A DNA stretch of 14,381 bases from Methyloprofundus sp. Its GTDB lineage: Bacteria; Pseudomonadota; Gammaproteobacteria; Methylococcales; Methylomonadaceae. Shown here piece after piece: positions 1 to 6,938 of this stretch. The notes beneath the pieces are model-generated. The model did no database searches. It saw only the letters and a program-made list of their open reading frames with translations, and was not told the origin of the DNA. The stretch's first letter is position 1, and every line of letters begins with the position of its first letter. The stretch is taken from assembly GCA_030636485.1 (NCBI GenBank), contig DAOVWV010000007.1:1-14381 (forward strand). Reading direction: 5' to 3'. Made by a program: the position numbers and the translations under genes.

Positions 1-15
1 ATGTTACCTTGAAGT

Positions 16-63
16 AAAATCAAAAATCAAAAATCAAAAATCAAAAATCAAAAATCAAAAATC
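16..63. repeat. Heptamer tandem repeat (AAAAATC)n
   Basis: Six uninterrupted copies of AAAAATC occupy 22-63, preceded by a partial copy (AAAATC) at 16-21. The last base of the array is the final base of the minus-strand stop codon (63-65) of the neighbouring membrane protein, so the array lies just 3' of that gene and does not encode protein in it. A perfect heptamer array is prone to slippage and length variation. Since it is outside the reading frame, a coding phase-variation role is unlikely. Confidence 0.95.
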
Positions 64-626
64 TAAATACAATCCCCAAATTCAATCACTAATTGCTGGC
101 AATTGAACCATATTTGCGGGTAATAATAGGCAATGATTATGCGCAATAAATACTCATAGTATACGGCTATGGTAAGAAAGCGCGCGACACTCGCTGCTAG
201 GCGATTGACATGACGAGAACAGCGCCACACGGCAACCGTCCACCACAGTACGGGGGTTGCAAGAATCACCAGTATGGTTAACCAGCTTGCTATCGTGTAT
301 GAGCCATTGTCGGCACGATAGTCCGCATAAAACAATGCAATATTAAAAACAGTGAAAAAAGGTAAAAAGGCGGCTAATAATGAGAGCTTTCCCTGCCATG
401 CAGATTGTATATAGAAGTAGAACTTGGTCACATAAGAATGTGATTGTTCAGTTAAAACATGAGAATCTATATAACCGGTCTGTTGCTTGGATGTCAAGAG
501 GTAGACCATGCAAGCCGTTAGTAGCAGAATGAACCCAGCCTCTAAAGGGCTGATTAAGGAAGTAAATGCAAAAATGGCCGATAAGGAATTAATTAACATG
601 ATTAGTTTTCTTGGTTTGTAAAACAT
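63..626 (-). CDS. Hypothetical multi-pass inner-membrane protein
   Basis: I do not recognise this 187-residue protein. It is strongly hydrophobic, with about five candidate membrane segments near residues 8-26, 28-45, 81-101, 112-134 and 147-168. A polar stretch at about 46-78 and a basic loop at about 135-146 separate some of them. The C-terminal third is rich in aromatic residues (a YYEYLL...IIAYYYP run). No catalytic motif, haem motif or metal-binding cluster is visible. The start at 626 has no good ribosome binding site; an internal Met at residue 10 is an alternative. It is divergent from the OsmC-family gene, 54 bases away, and a near-perfect 20-base palindrome covers its start codon, suggesting local control. 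The length and clean hydrophobic pattern support a real gene; function is unknown. Confidence 0.65.
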   Translation of the reverse strand: MFYKPRKLIMLINSLSAIFAFTSLISPLEAGFILLLTACMVYLLTSKQQTGYIDSHVLTEQSHSYVTKFYFYIQSAWQGKLSLLAAFLPFFTVFNIALFYADYRADNGSYTIASWLTILVILATPVLWWTVAVWRCSRHVNRLAASVARFLTIAVYYEYLLRIIIAYYYPQIWFNCQQLVIEFGDCI

Positions 627-635
627 GTTCTACAA
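616..635. promoter_or_regulatory. 20-base palindrome over a start codon, possible operator
   Basis: TTGTA (616-620) and TACAA (631-635) flank the perfect palindrome AACATGTT (622-629). The 20 bases are self-complementary except for one base pair (621/630). The site covers the start codon of the minus-strand membrane gene (624-626) and lies 45 bases upstream of the OsmC-family gene. The size and symmetry suit a dimeric repressor. No regulator gene is adjacent, so this is inference. Confidence 0.35.
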
Positions 636-680
636 TGTATGCTAATCTAAATATTTTATCAATCATATAGGTGATTTTTA

Positions 681-1097
681 ATGGAAGTGCGTATTAAATG
701 GGTAGAAGGGATGATGTTCCTAGGTGAATCTGAAAGTGGTCATGCCGTTGTGCTGGATGGTCCGCCAGAATTGGGTGGGAAAAATATGGGGGTTCGCCCT
801 ATGGAAATGCTGCTATTGGGTATGGGGGGCTGCTCTTCCATTGATGTTATGCAGATTTTAGAAAAAGGACGGCAAAATGTAACGGATTGTGTGGCTGAAA
901 TCACTGCCGAACGGGTAGACACTATTCCGAAGGTATTCAGTAAGATTCACCTGCATTTTATTGTTACCGGAAAAGACTTAAAAGAAGCTGTTGTTGCTCG
1001 TGCCATTAAACTTTCGGCAGAGAAATATTGCTCAGCGTCTATTATGCTCGAAAAAGCCGTGGACATTACGCATGATTTTGAAATTGTAGAGGCTTGA
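681..1097 (+). CDS. OsmC family protein (YhfA-like)
   Basis: This 138-residue protein has the size and layout of the OsmC/Ohr fold. An N-terminal beta region holds a GPPELGGKNMG-like loop (about 27-37) followed by RPMEMLLLGMGGC. The first conserved cysteine is in GGCSSIDV (Cys51) and the second in KYCSASIML (Cys117). This Cys pair is the redox-active thiol pair in OsmC-type peroxidases, which reduce organic hydroperoxides in the cytoplasm. The wording of the motifs is closest to the YhfA branch, whose substrate is not well defined, so peroxidase activity is inferred rather than certain. The start is supported by AGGTGA at 669-674, six bases before the ATG. It appears monocistronic, with a 128-base gap before the next gene. 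Confidence 0.9.
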   Translation: MEVRIKWVEGMMFLGESESGHAVVLDGPPELGGKNMGVRPMEMLLLGMGGCSSIDVMQILEKGRQNVTDCVAEITAERVDTIPKVFSKIHLHFIVTGKDLKEAVVARAIKLSAEKYCSASIMLEKAVDITHDFEIVEA

Positions 1098-1225
1098 AAG
1101 AGAGGCTGATGTGCCTTTGAATGGAGGGCATTAGGCAAGGAAAGATACCCGTTTTGAACGGGATAAATATTCCTTTCAGGACAGGTTTTTATTATTATAA
1201 ATAAGCGGGCAGGGGGGTAAAGGCT

Positions 1226-2101
1226 ATGGATACAAAATATTTTAATCCTTACACTGATTTTGGGTTTAAAAAACTCTTTGGTGAAGAGGGCAGTAAGGAT
1301 CTTTTAGTCGATTTTTTAAATCAACTATTACCTCCCCATCATCAAATAGCCTCCCTGCAGTTTAAGAACCCAGAAAACCTCAATGATACCGCTAAAGAGC
1401 GTACGGCTATTTTCGATATTTACTGCCAAACGGAGACAGGCAGTAAATTTATTGTCGAAATGCAAAAGGCAAAAGTTAATTTCTTTAAAGATCGTTCACT
1501 TTTTTATTCCACTTTCCCTATTCGTGAGCAGGCAGAAAAAGGGGGGTGGGATTTTAAGCTCTTGCCCATCTACTTTATTGCCATTCTTGATTTTCATTAC
1601 GATGAACAAGAAGAAATGCGTAAATTTAGGCGTGATGTGAGTTTAAAAGACCAAGATGGTGAACTGTTTTACGATAAACTGCATTTTAAATTTCTGCAAA
1701 TGCCCTTATTTAATAAGCAAGCGGATGAACTGGAAACGCACTTTGATAAATGGGTGTATTTTTTAAAGAATCTGGAAACCTTTGATCATATCCCGAGTAT
1801 TTTAAATGAGCCGATATTCAATAAAGGCTTTGAGATTGCAGAAATATCCCATTTGAAGCCTGAGCAATATGAAAACTACCATAAAAGTTTATTGGAGTAT
1901 TGGGAAGTTAAAAATGTAAAGGATACGGCTTTTAATGAAGGAAAAGCTGAGGGAAAAATAGAGGGGAAGGCTGAGGGCAAAATAGAAGGGAAGATAGAAG
2001 GTAAGTTTGAAGTTGCCAAAGCTTTAAAGCAACAAGGTGTTGCTATGGATATTATTATTGCAACAACGGGGCTTGCGCTAGAAGAAATTGAGGGGCTATG
2101 A
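1226..2101 (+). CDS. Rpn-family / PD-(D/E)XK nuclease family putative transposase
   Basis: The 291-residue protein opens with a DFGFKKLFG motif (about 11-19), typical of the Rpn/PDDEXK-type 'transposase' family. Next comes a restriction-endonuclease-like core: Asp64 in AIFDIY, then Glu78-x-Gln80 in IVEMQ. This D...ExQ pattern matches the catalytic residues of Rpn recombination-promoting nucleases. Residues 239-262 are six 4-residue units of GKxE (x = A, I or F), probably a charged coiled or helical tail, followed by a short C-terminal helix. The start is supported by a G-rich Shine-Dalgarno (GGGGGG, 1212-1217). These genes are often multicopy in methanotroph, sulfur-oxidiser and cyanobacterial genomes. 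No terminal inverted repeats of an IS were found around it, so it need not be part of a mobile element. Confidence 0.85.
   Translation: MDTKYFNPYTDFGFKKLFGEEGSKDLLVDFLNQLLPPHHQIASLQFKNPENLNDTAKERTAIFDIYCQTETGSKFIVEMQKAKVNFFKDRSLFYSTFPIREQAEKGGWDFKLLPIYFIAILDFHYDEQEEMRKFRRDVSLKDQDGELFYDKLHFKFLQMPLFNKQADELETHFDKWVYFLKNLETFDHIPSILNEPIFNKGFEIAEISHLKPEQYENYHKSLLEYWEVKNVKDTAFNEGKAEGKIEGKAEGKIEGKIEGKFEVAKALKQQGVAMDIIIATTGLALEEIEGL
1940..2011 (+). repeat. In-frame 12-base tandem repeat (GKxE)6
   Basis: Six 12-base units within the nuclease gene each encode Gly-Lys-x-Glu (A, I, A, I, I, F at the variable position). The units differ at synonymous sites (GGA/GGG/GGC/GGT; AAA/AAG). The protein pattern is therefore more regular than the DNA, which suggests selection on the peptide. 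Such tails vary in copy number between paralogues. Confidence 0.9.
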
Positions 2102-2196
2102 CTTCAGAGGGGAATGAAATTGTTTTTCTCAAAACCTAAAAAAACCAAGATACCATCCCTACAAGGCATGGGGATCTTTGACTCTTGATAATCGTT

Positions 2197-2230
2197 TATA
2201 CTTCGCGCGACCAAGGGTGCGCGAAGTATA
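2197..2230. terminator. Perfect 12-bp stem-loop between convergent genes
   Basis: TATACTTCGCGC (2197-2208) pairs perfectly with GCGCGAAGTATA (2219-2230) around a 10-base loop. It sits between the 3' ends of the nuclease gene (+) and suhB (-), the classical place for a bidirectional terminator. Neither strand has a strong U-tract after the stem, so intrinsic termination is not assured. It may be a 3'-end-stabilising hairpin or a short palindromic repeat. Confidence 0.5.
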
Positions 2231-2239
2231 TAGCTCGAT

Positions 2240-3040
2240 TTATTTCAAATTATCCGTCACATGCGGTTCAAGAAGTTGATAGAGTTGCTGATGCATCTTA
2301 GGGTTACCTGCAATAATATTACCTGATTCCAGATATTGGTCATTAAAATTCAGGTCAGTGGCCACACCACCGGCTTCTTTAACAATGATAATGCCAGCGG
2401 CAATATCCCAGGGTTTTAGATCCACTTCCCAAAAGCCATCCAGACGACCCATTGCGAGAAAGGCCAGGTCAATTGCGGCCGAGCCGGTACGGCGTATTCC
2501 AGACGTGTTAATGCAAACGGCTTTAAACATATCCAGATAGGCATCCAGATATTTTTGTTGCTGTGCTTTGAAGGGGAAGCCGGTGCCGATCAAGGAGCCT
2601 GTCAGGCTTGCCTGTTTTGTCACACGTATGCGACGGTTATTAAGCATGGCTCCCTCGCCGCGAGCGGCAGTAAATAGCTCATTTGTTAGGGGTAGATAGA
2701 TCACGCCGACTTCAAGGCGATTCTTATGCTTCAATGCAATGGAGACGGCATAATGTGGAAAGCCGTGTAAAAAATTGGTTGTGCCATCTAAAGGATCAAT
2801 AATCCAGGTGTATTCATTGCCTTCATGCTGACCGCTTTCTTCAGCAAGGATGGCATGATCTGGATAGGCAGTTTTAATGACACTAATAATTTCCTGTTCT
2901 GCCTGGCGATCAATTTCGGTCACGAAATCATGTTGTTCTTTATTATCAATTTGAATGTGACTGACATGTTCTGATGCACGAAGAATGATGTCGCCCGCGT
3001 TTCTCGCAGCGCGGATGGCGATAGTGAGCATTGGATGCAT
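2240..3040 (-). CDS. suhB: Inositol-1-monophosphatase family protein SuhB
   Basis: The 266-residue length and MHPML start match E. coli SuhB. The enzyme hydrolyses inositol-1-phosphate with Mg2+. In E. coli the protein also joins the Nus antitermination complex that assists rRNA transcription. The metal-binding motifs of the family are intact: Glu67 in AEES, Asp82 and Asp85 in WIIDPLDGTTNF, and Asp212 in KPWDIAAG. A GSAAIDLAFLAMGRLDGFWE segment (186-205) matches the family core. It is divergent from trmJ across 89 bases, an arrangement conserved in many gammaproteobacteria. Which of the two roles dominates here cannot be read from sequence. Confidence 0.96.
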   Translation of the reverse strand: MHPMLTIAIRAARNAGDIILRASEHVSHIQIDNKEQHDFVTEIDRQAEQEIISVIKTAYPDHAILAEESGQHEGNEYTWIIDPLDGTTNFLHGFPHYAVSIALKHKNRLEVGVIYLPLTNELFTAARGEGAMLNNRRIRVTKQASLTGSLIGTGFPFKAQQQKYLDAYLDMFKAVCINTSGIRRTGSAAIDLAFLAMGRLDGFWEVDLKPWDIAAGIIIVKEAGGVATDLNFNDQYLESGNIIAGNPKMHQQLYQLLEPHVTDNLK

Positions 3041-3129
3041 AGCTAGATTTATAATGAGCGTTTAGAAAACCTTATAGGATAGCAAAATTTTTGTTATAGT
3101 GGTTCCTTTTTTATTGGTAGGGTCGAACA

Positions 3130-3858
3130 TTGCTGTCAAATATCAGAATTGTATTGGTTGAAACCAGCCACCCGGGTAATATCGGCGCGGTTGCCAGAGC
3201 CATGAAGAATATGTGCATGAGTGAGTTGTATCTGGTTGCACCGAAAATATTTCCCAGTGCAGATGCAACCTCCAGGGCATCGGGAGCAGATGATATTTTA
3301 GCGTCTGCAGTATTATGTGATTCTATACAGGAAGCCATTGCAGACTGTCAAATTGTGATTGGGGCAAGTGCAAGGTCGCGTACAATCGCAGTGCCTGATG
3401 AGTCGCCACGGGTGTGTGCCGAGCGGTTGGCTATAGAGGCTCAGAATAATAAGGTCGCAATTTTATTTGGGCGTGAAAATTCGGGCTTGAAAAATCATGA
3501 GCTGGATTTATGTCAAACGCTATTAAGCATTCCCAGTAACTCAGCGTATAGTTCACTTAATATTGCTGCGGCAGTACAGGTGGTGTGTTACGAGTTATTG
3601 GTGGCATCCAGTCAGGATGTTGCTAAGACAGATGAATTAGATGTTCCTTTGGCAAATTCTGCACAGATGGAGTCATTTTATGGACATTTATATCAGGCGT
3701 TAGAAGAGATTGGTTTTATAAACCCTGAGAAATCAACCTCAATTATGCGCCGCTTGCGCAGGGTTTATCACCGTGCAAAATTAGATACGAAAGAATTGGA
3801 TATTTTGCGCGGTATTTTAAAAAAATCAACTGCAATATTACACCAAAGATATGATTAA
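3130..3858 (+). CDS. trmJ: tRNA (cytidine/uridine-2'-O-)-methyltransferase TrmJ
   Basis: This SPOUT-class enzyme methylates the 2'-O of nucleotide 32 in the tRNA anticodon loop using S-adenosylmethionine. The 242-residue protein has the N-terminal segment [21 protein letters not shown] (Arg23 in GAVARAM), the FGRENSGL motif (113-120) and the knot motif [12 protein letters not shown] (140-151). A C-terminal extension, [10 protein letters not shown]...LDILRGIL, matches E. coli TrmJ. The start is a TTG at 3130: only from there does the product read M-L-S-N-I-R, the counterpart of E. coli M-L-Q-N-I-R, and TAGGG lies 8 bases upstream. A TATAGT hexamer at 3095-3100 is a possible -10 element. The gene overlaps cysE by 8 bases, implying co-translation. 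Confidence 0.95.
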   Translation: MLSNIRIVLVETSHPGNIGAVARAMKNMCMSELYLVAPKIFPSADATSRASGADDILASAVLCDSIQEAIADCQIVIGASARSRTIAVPDESPRVCAERLAIEAQNNKVAILFGRENSGLKNHELDLCQTLLSIPSNSAYSSLNIAAAVQVVCYELLVASSQDVAKTDELDVPLANSAQMESFYGHLYQALEEIGFINPEKSTSIMRRLRRVYHRAKLDTKELDILRGILKKSTAILHQRYD

Positions 3859-4594
3859 GTTAATAAAAGAAGATATCTCATGTGTCTTTGAGCGTGATCC
3901 TGTGGCACAAACAATCTGGGAAGTTATTTTTGTTTACCCAGGTTTTCATGCGGTGCTAGCACACCGCTTGTGTCACAAGCTATGGGTAAGGGGCTTTAAC
4001 TTTACCGCTAATTTTATTGCGCATATCAGCCGTTGGTTAACAGGGATAGAGATTCATCCCGGTGCTGTTATCGGGCGGCGCTTTTTTATTGACCATGGCA
4101 TGGGCGTTGTGATCGGTGAAACCACCATTATTGGCGATGATTGTACTTTGTATCACGGTGTCACTTTAGGGGGAACCAGCTGGAATAAAGGCAAACGACA
4201 CCCAACCTTAAAAAAGGGTGTGGTTGTCGGGGCGGGGGCAAAAATATTAGGCCCGATAGAGATTGGTGAAAATGCGCGGGTCGGCTCTAACTCGGTTGTT
4301 ATAAAGGCTGTTGCAGAGGGTGCAACAGGGGTTGGGATTCCCGGGAGGGTCGTTGGCGCTAGGGAAGGTGAGCACGCCGAACGTAAGAAAATCGCTGATA
4401 AAATGGGTTTTGATGCCTATGGTACAACGGCTAACTCTCCAGACCCTGTTGCTTATGCCATTAATCACATGCTGGATCATATTCAGTTGCTGGATAAACA
4501 GATCAATGATATGAAACATGCGATGAAAGAAGCGGGGATTAATTGTCGGCAAGGAGAGATACTTGGTCTGGATAATTGTGAATTGGATAAATAA
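3851..4594 (+). CDS. cysE: Serine O-acetyltransferase
   Basis: The enzyme makes O-acetylserine from serine and acetyl-CoA, the first step of cysteine synthesis. The 247-residue protein has an N-terminal helical region (1-65, with [13 protein letters not shown]). A left-handed beta-helix of hexapeptide repeats follows from about residue 66, with [19 protein letters not shown] (81-91), [20 protein letters not shown] (100-119) and [12 protein letters not shown] (123-134). It is the shorter type found upstream of iscR in many bacteria and lacks the longer N-terminus of E. coli CysE. The C-terminal region, about 175-247, is predicted helical and polar, with three Cys (two in the last 16 residues). 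Its ATG lies inside trmJ. Cysteine made through CysE is the sulfur source for the desulfurase downstream, which fits the neighbourhood. Confidence 0.95.
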   Translation: MIKLIKEDISCVFERDPVAQTIWEVIFVYPGFHAVLAHRLCHKLWVRGFNFTANFIAHISRWLTGIEIHPGAVIGRRFFIDHGMGVVIGETTIIGDDCTLYHGVTLGGTSWNKGKRHPTLKKGVVVGAGAKILGPIEIGENARVGSNSVVIKAVAEGATGVGIPGRVVGAREGEHAERKKIADKMGFDAYGTTANSPDPVAYAINHMLDHIQLLDKQINDMKHAMKEAGINCRQGEILGLDNCELDK

Positions 4595-4939
4595 TACCCA
4601 TCCCTGGATTTTTACGTACAGCTCCCCATAAAATTCGTGCTCAATAGATGTTTTTAAGGCTAAGAGAGAAATCATCTCTGGTCAGGCTTGATTAAACCTA
4701 CACTCCTTCGTTGCCGATAATATTGCCTGCATTGCCACTAACGGACGTCTTTAAAGCGGCTTCAATAGAGAGCTTTAAGCCACTCTTATGCGTAAGAAAA
4801 GTCCACTCAAGGTGCTGCAAGCATACTTCTGAGGTGCTTGCAAGCTAGGCTGCTAAAAAATAATGAGATAGTGTTTGCATAACTTATAAAGTCTAAAACC
4901 ATTGTTTTTATATGGTATTGGTGTTTTTGCTTGATAATA
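4595..4939. other. Gene-free gap between cysE and the iscR promoter, with short repeats
   Basis: I see no convincing gene in this stretch. It holds a 7-bp inverted repeat (TTAAAGC 4751-4757 / GCTTTAA 4772-4778). It also holds a near-duplicate: GGTGCTGCAAGC at 4811-4822 and GGTGCTTGCAAGC at 4833-4845. The second copy also pairs with the first (GCAAGC 4817-4822 / GCTTGC 4836-4841). These could form weak hairpins after cysE, but no clear U-tract follows any of them. The region may contain a decayed repeat. Confidence 0.5.
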
Positions 4940-4972
4940 ATACTTGACTATTTTACTGGGTTTTATTAACAT
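4940..4972 (+). promoter_or_regulatory. iscR promoter with IscR type 1 binding site
   Basis: Bases 4940-4964 match 21 of 25 positions of the E. coli type 1 IscR consensus (ATASYYGACTRWWWYAGTCRRSTAT). The first half, ATACTTGACT, is perfect; the second half is degenerate. The TTGACT within it (4944-4949) is also a good -35 hexamer. With a 17-base spacer it pairs with TAACAT (4967-4972) as a weak -10. Overlap of operator and -35 is the arrangement by which holo-IscR represses its own operon, so Fe-S-dependent autorepression is inferred. Confidence 0.7.
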
Positions 4973-5004
4973 ATTAAATAACTTACATTTAATAGGAAAT
5001 TATT

Positions 5005-5493
5005 GTGCGATTAACTACTAAAGGGCGTTATGCAGTGACAGCAATGCTGGATCTTGCTTTTCATAGTCGAGTGAAGCCCGTAACATTAACTGATATTGCA
5101 ACTCGACAAACCATTTCTTTGTCTTATCTTGAGCAATTATTCTCTCGCTTACGCCGTGCCGGTTTAGTGGTCGGTGTCAGAGGCCCTGGGGGAGGGTATA
5201 AGCTGGGGCGTGAAGTGAATTTAATAAGTATCGCTGAAATTATTCTGGCTGTTGATGAGCAGGTTGATCTGACTAATTGCGAAAAAAAGGGCAATTGCCT
5301 GGATGGACAGCCTTGTTTAACTCATGACTTATGGATGGGTTTAAGTGAGACTGTCAGTGAGTACCTGGAAGGTATTTCTTTAGGCGAATTACTGCAACAG
5401 ACAGATGCAAAAGAGTGTGATACTCAGAATGCTGATGGCCAACAGGTTGTGCATTTTAACAGTGTAGATACGGTTGCAATGGCGATAAAGTAA
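5005..5493 (+). CDS. iscR: Fe-S cluster-responsive transcriptional regulator IscR
   Basis: This Rrf2-family regulator senses Fe-S status by binding a [2Fe-2S] cluster. The 162-residue product starts [18 protein letters not shown], almost the E. coli IscR N-terminus, and continues with a winged-helix segment ([19 protein letters not shown], 37-55) and the wing [10 protein letters not shown]. All cluster ligands are present at the E. coli positions: Cys92, Cys98, Cys104 and His107 (THDLW). Translation starts at GTG, with AGGA at 4993-4996. It is followed 17 bases later by the cysteine desulfurase. The C-terminal tail after about residue 133 is variable and contains an extra cysteine (Cys138). 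Confidence 0.96.
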   Translation: MRLTTKGRYAVTAMLDLAFHSRVKPVTLTDIATRQTISLSYLEQLFSRLRRAGLVVGVRGPGGGYKLGREVNLISIAEIILAVDEQVDLTNCEKKGNCLDGQPCLTHDLWMGLSETVSEYLEGISLGELLQQTDAKECDTQNADGQQVVHFNSVDTVAMAIK

Positions 5494-5510
5494 TTTAGGA
5501 ATCATAGGTC

Positions 5511-6584
5511 ATGATCTATTTTGATCATAACGCAACAACACCGATAGATGATAGGGTGTTGCAAGTTATGCTACCCTTTTTTGATCATTACTATGCCAAT
5601 CCGTCTAGTTTATATAAATTAGCCCGCTTGTCACGCAGTGCCATTGATACTGCCCGTGAGCAAGTGGCTCAGCTCGTTAATGCGCGACCTGAGCAGGTTG
5701 TTTTTACCAGTGGTGGAACCGAAGCAAATAACCTGGCTCTAAAAGGGGGGCTACCACAAGCGAATATATTGACCTCTGCATTTGAGCACCCCTCAATTCT
5801 ACAATCAGTTGATGCTGAATTAATCGGTATCACTGAGCAGGGTTATATTGACCAACAAGCACTCTCTCAGTTAAATAAGCCATTTGATCTTGCTTCATTT
5901 ATGCTGGTTAATAATGAAACCGGTGTTATTCAAGATATTGCTTGCCTCAGTGCAATGCTGAAGCAGCAAGGTATTTTAGTGCATACTGATGCAGTGCAGG
6001 CTGCCGGTAAAATATCCATTGATTTCCAAGCTTTAGGGGTGGATTTGATGTCACTTTCCAGTCATAAGATCTATGGGCCTAAAGGGTGTGGTGCCTTAAT
6101 CTCATCCACTGAATACCTGACAAACCCTCTATTAACCGGGGGAGGGCAAGAAGCAGGCTATAGAGCAGGGACAGAAAATGTACCTGCAATTGTCGGTTTC
6201 GGTAAGGCTGCAGAGTTGGCTTGTGCAGAATTAGAGCAGCGGCAACAGCATTGTTTGCAATTAAGGCTCTATTTAGAGAAAAAATTGCAGGATTTACCGC
6301 AAGTGAGAGTATTCGCTCAGGACAGTGAGCGTGTCGCTAATACGGTGCAATTTGGCGTACAAAACTGTATTGGAGAAATGCTATTAATGCAGCTAGATAG
6401 GCAAAACATTGCTATATCAAGTGGCTCGGCATGTGCGAGTGGTGAGCAGTCTGCCAGTCATGTCTTAATGGCAATGGGGATAGAAGAAAAACTTGCAAAA
6501 TCAGCTATTCGAGTCAGCCTGGGTCAGGCAAACACACGGCAAGAAATAGATTTTTTTGTACACCAGCTAAAGCAAATTATATAG
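5511..6584 (+). CDS. Cysteine desulfurase (NifS/IscS family, short form)
   Basis: This PLP enzyme removes sulfur from cysteine as an enzyme-bound persulfide for Fe-S clusters and thiolation. The 357-residue protein shows the N-terminal YFDHNATTP motif, GGTEANN (68-74), EHP with His93, VHTDAVQ with Asp160, the PLP lysine in SSHKIYGPKG (Lys186), and the active-site loop SSGSACASG with Cys308. It is clearly shorter than IscS (about 400 residues) and ends soon after the IRVSLGQ...EIDFF core. It therefore lacks the C-terminal segment that in IscS contacts IscU. It is co-transcribed with iscR, but no iscU, iscA, hscBA or fdx follows; a terminator ends the unit. The symbol iscS is withheld because the partners are absent; assembly proteins must be encoded elsewhere. 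Confidence 0.92.
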   Translation: MIYFDHNATTPIDDRVLQVMLPFFDHYYANPSSLYKLARLSRSAIDTAREQVAQLVNARPEQVVFTSGGTEANNLALKGGLPQANILTSAFEHPSILQSVDAELIGITEQGYIDQQALSQLNKPFDLASFMLVNNETGVIQDIACLSAMLKQQGILVHTDAVQAAGKISIDFQALGVDLMSLSSHKIYGPKGCGALISSTEYLTNPLLTGGGQEAGYRAGTENVPAIVGFGKAAELACAELEQRQQHCLQLRLYLEKKLQDLPQVRVFAQDSERVANTVQFGVQNCIGEMLLMQLDRQNIAISSGSACASGEQSASHVLMAMGIEEKLAKSAIRVSLGQANTRQEIDFFVHQLKQII

Positions 6585-6687
6585 CTCATTTAATTGTTTT
6601 TGCCAAAATTATTTTACATGATGGCTTATTCATCATTCTTTATTTTCAGCGTTATTTATAGCCATTTTCTAAAGTATGCTGCATTTT

Positions 6688-6713
6688 AACCTTTTAATAT
6701 AAAAGGTTTTTTT
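6688..6713 (+). terminator. Intrinsic terminator of the iscR-desulfurase operon
   Basis: AACCTTTTA (6688-6696) pairs perfectly with TAAAAGGTT (6700-6708) around a 3-base loop, and a run of seven T (6707-6713) follows. It lies 104 bases after the desulfurase stop. This is the clearest intrinsic terminator in the window and separates the Fe-S genes from the nitrite-reductase cluster. Confidence 0.85.
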
Positions 6714-6938
6714 GTAGGCTCTCCTGACGATAATTTTATTATATTAATATATTCTAATTATTTTGACAGATGAAAATATTTTTATTAAGCTGAACTTATT
6801 GATAAACTAAAAACCACGTTATATATTTAGTTTTTCTTTATGCGGAACGATACTTTGGTCAGCATTTCAGGATGAAGGGCGTGAGATAATTTTTTATGAA
6901 ATTAACTCATTTTTTTAAACCTTTACTGGATAATAAAG
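6714..6938 (+). promoter_or_regulatory. AT-rich leader region of nirK
   Basis: This gene-free stretch after the terminator must contain the promoter of nirK. A perfect -35-like TTGACA lies at 6763-6768, but the sequence 16-18 bases downstream is a poor -10, so the promoter is not firmly placed. I found no convincing FNR/DNR-type TTGAT-N4-ATCAA box and no clear NsrR box, which are the usual NO- or oxygen-responsive sites of nirK genes. The Shine-Dalgarno before the ATG at 6939 is weak (TGGA at 6927-6930). Confidence 0.4.

Noticed and set aside
16..63. Repeat array considered as CRISPR
   Set aside because: Seven-base contiguous units with no spacers are a simple tandem repeat, not CRISPR.
1148..1162. 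CCCGTT-TTG-AACGGG hairpin after the OsmC-family gene
   Set aside because: The six-bp stem is perfect but no T-run follows, so it cannot be called a terminator. It may be chance.
4247..4675. A 142-codon minus-strand frame
   Set aside because: Most of it is antisense to cysE, which is clearly coding. The remainder is low-information AT-rich sequence.
6676..6684. ATGC-T-GCAT palindrome resembling part of an NsrR site
   Set aside because: It lies before the iscR-operon terminator, far from nirK, and does not match the full spaced NsrR motif.
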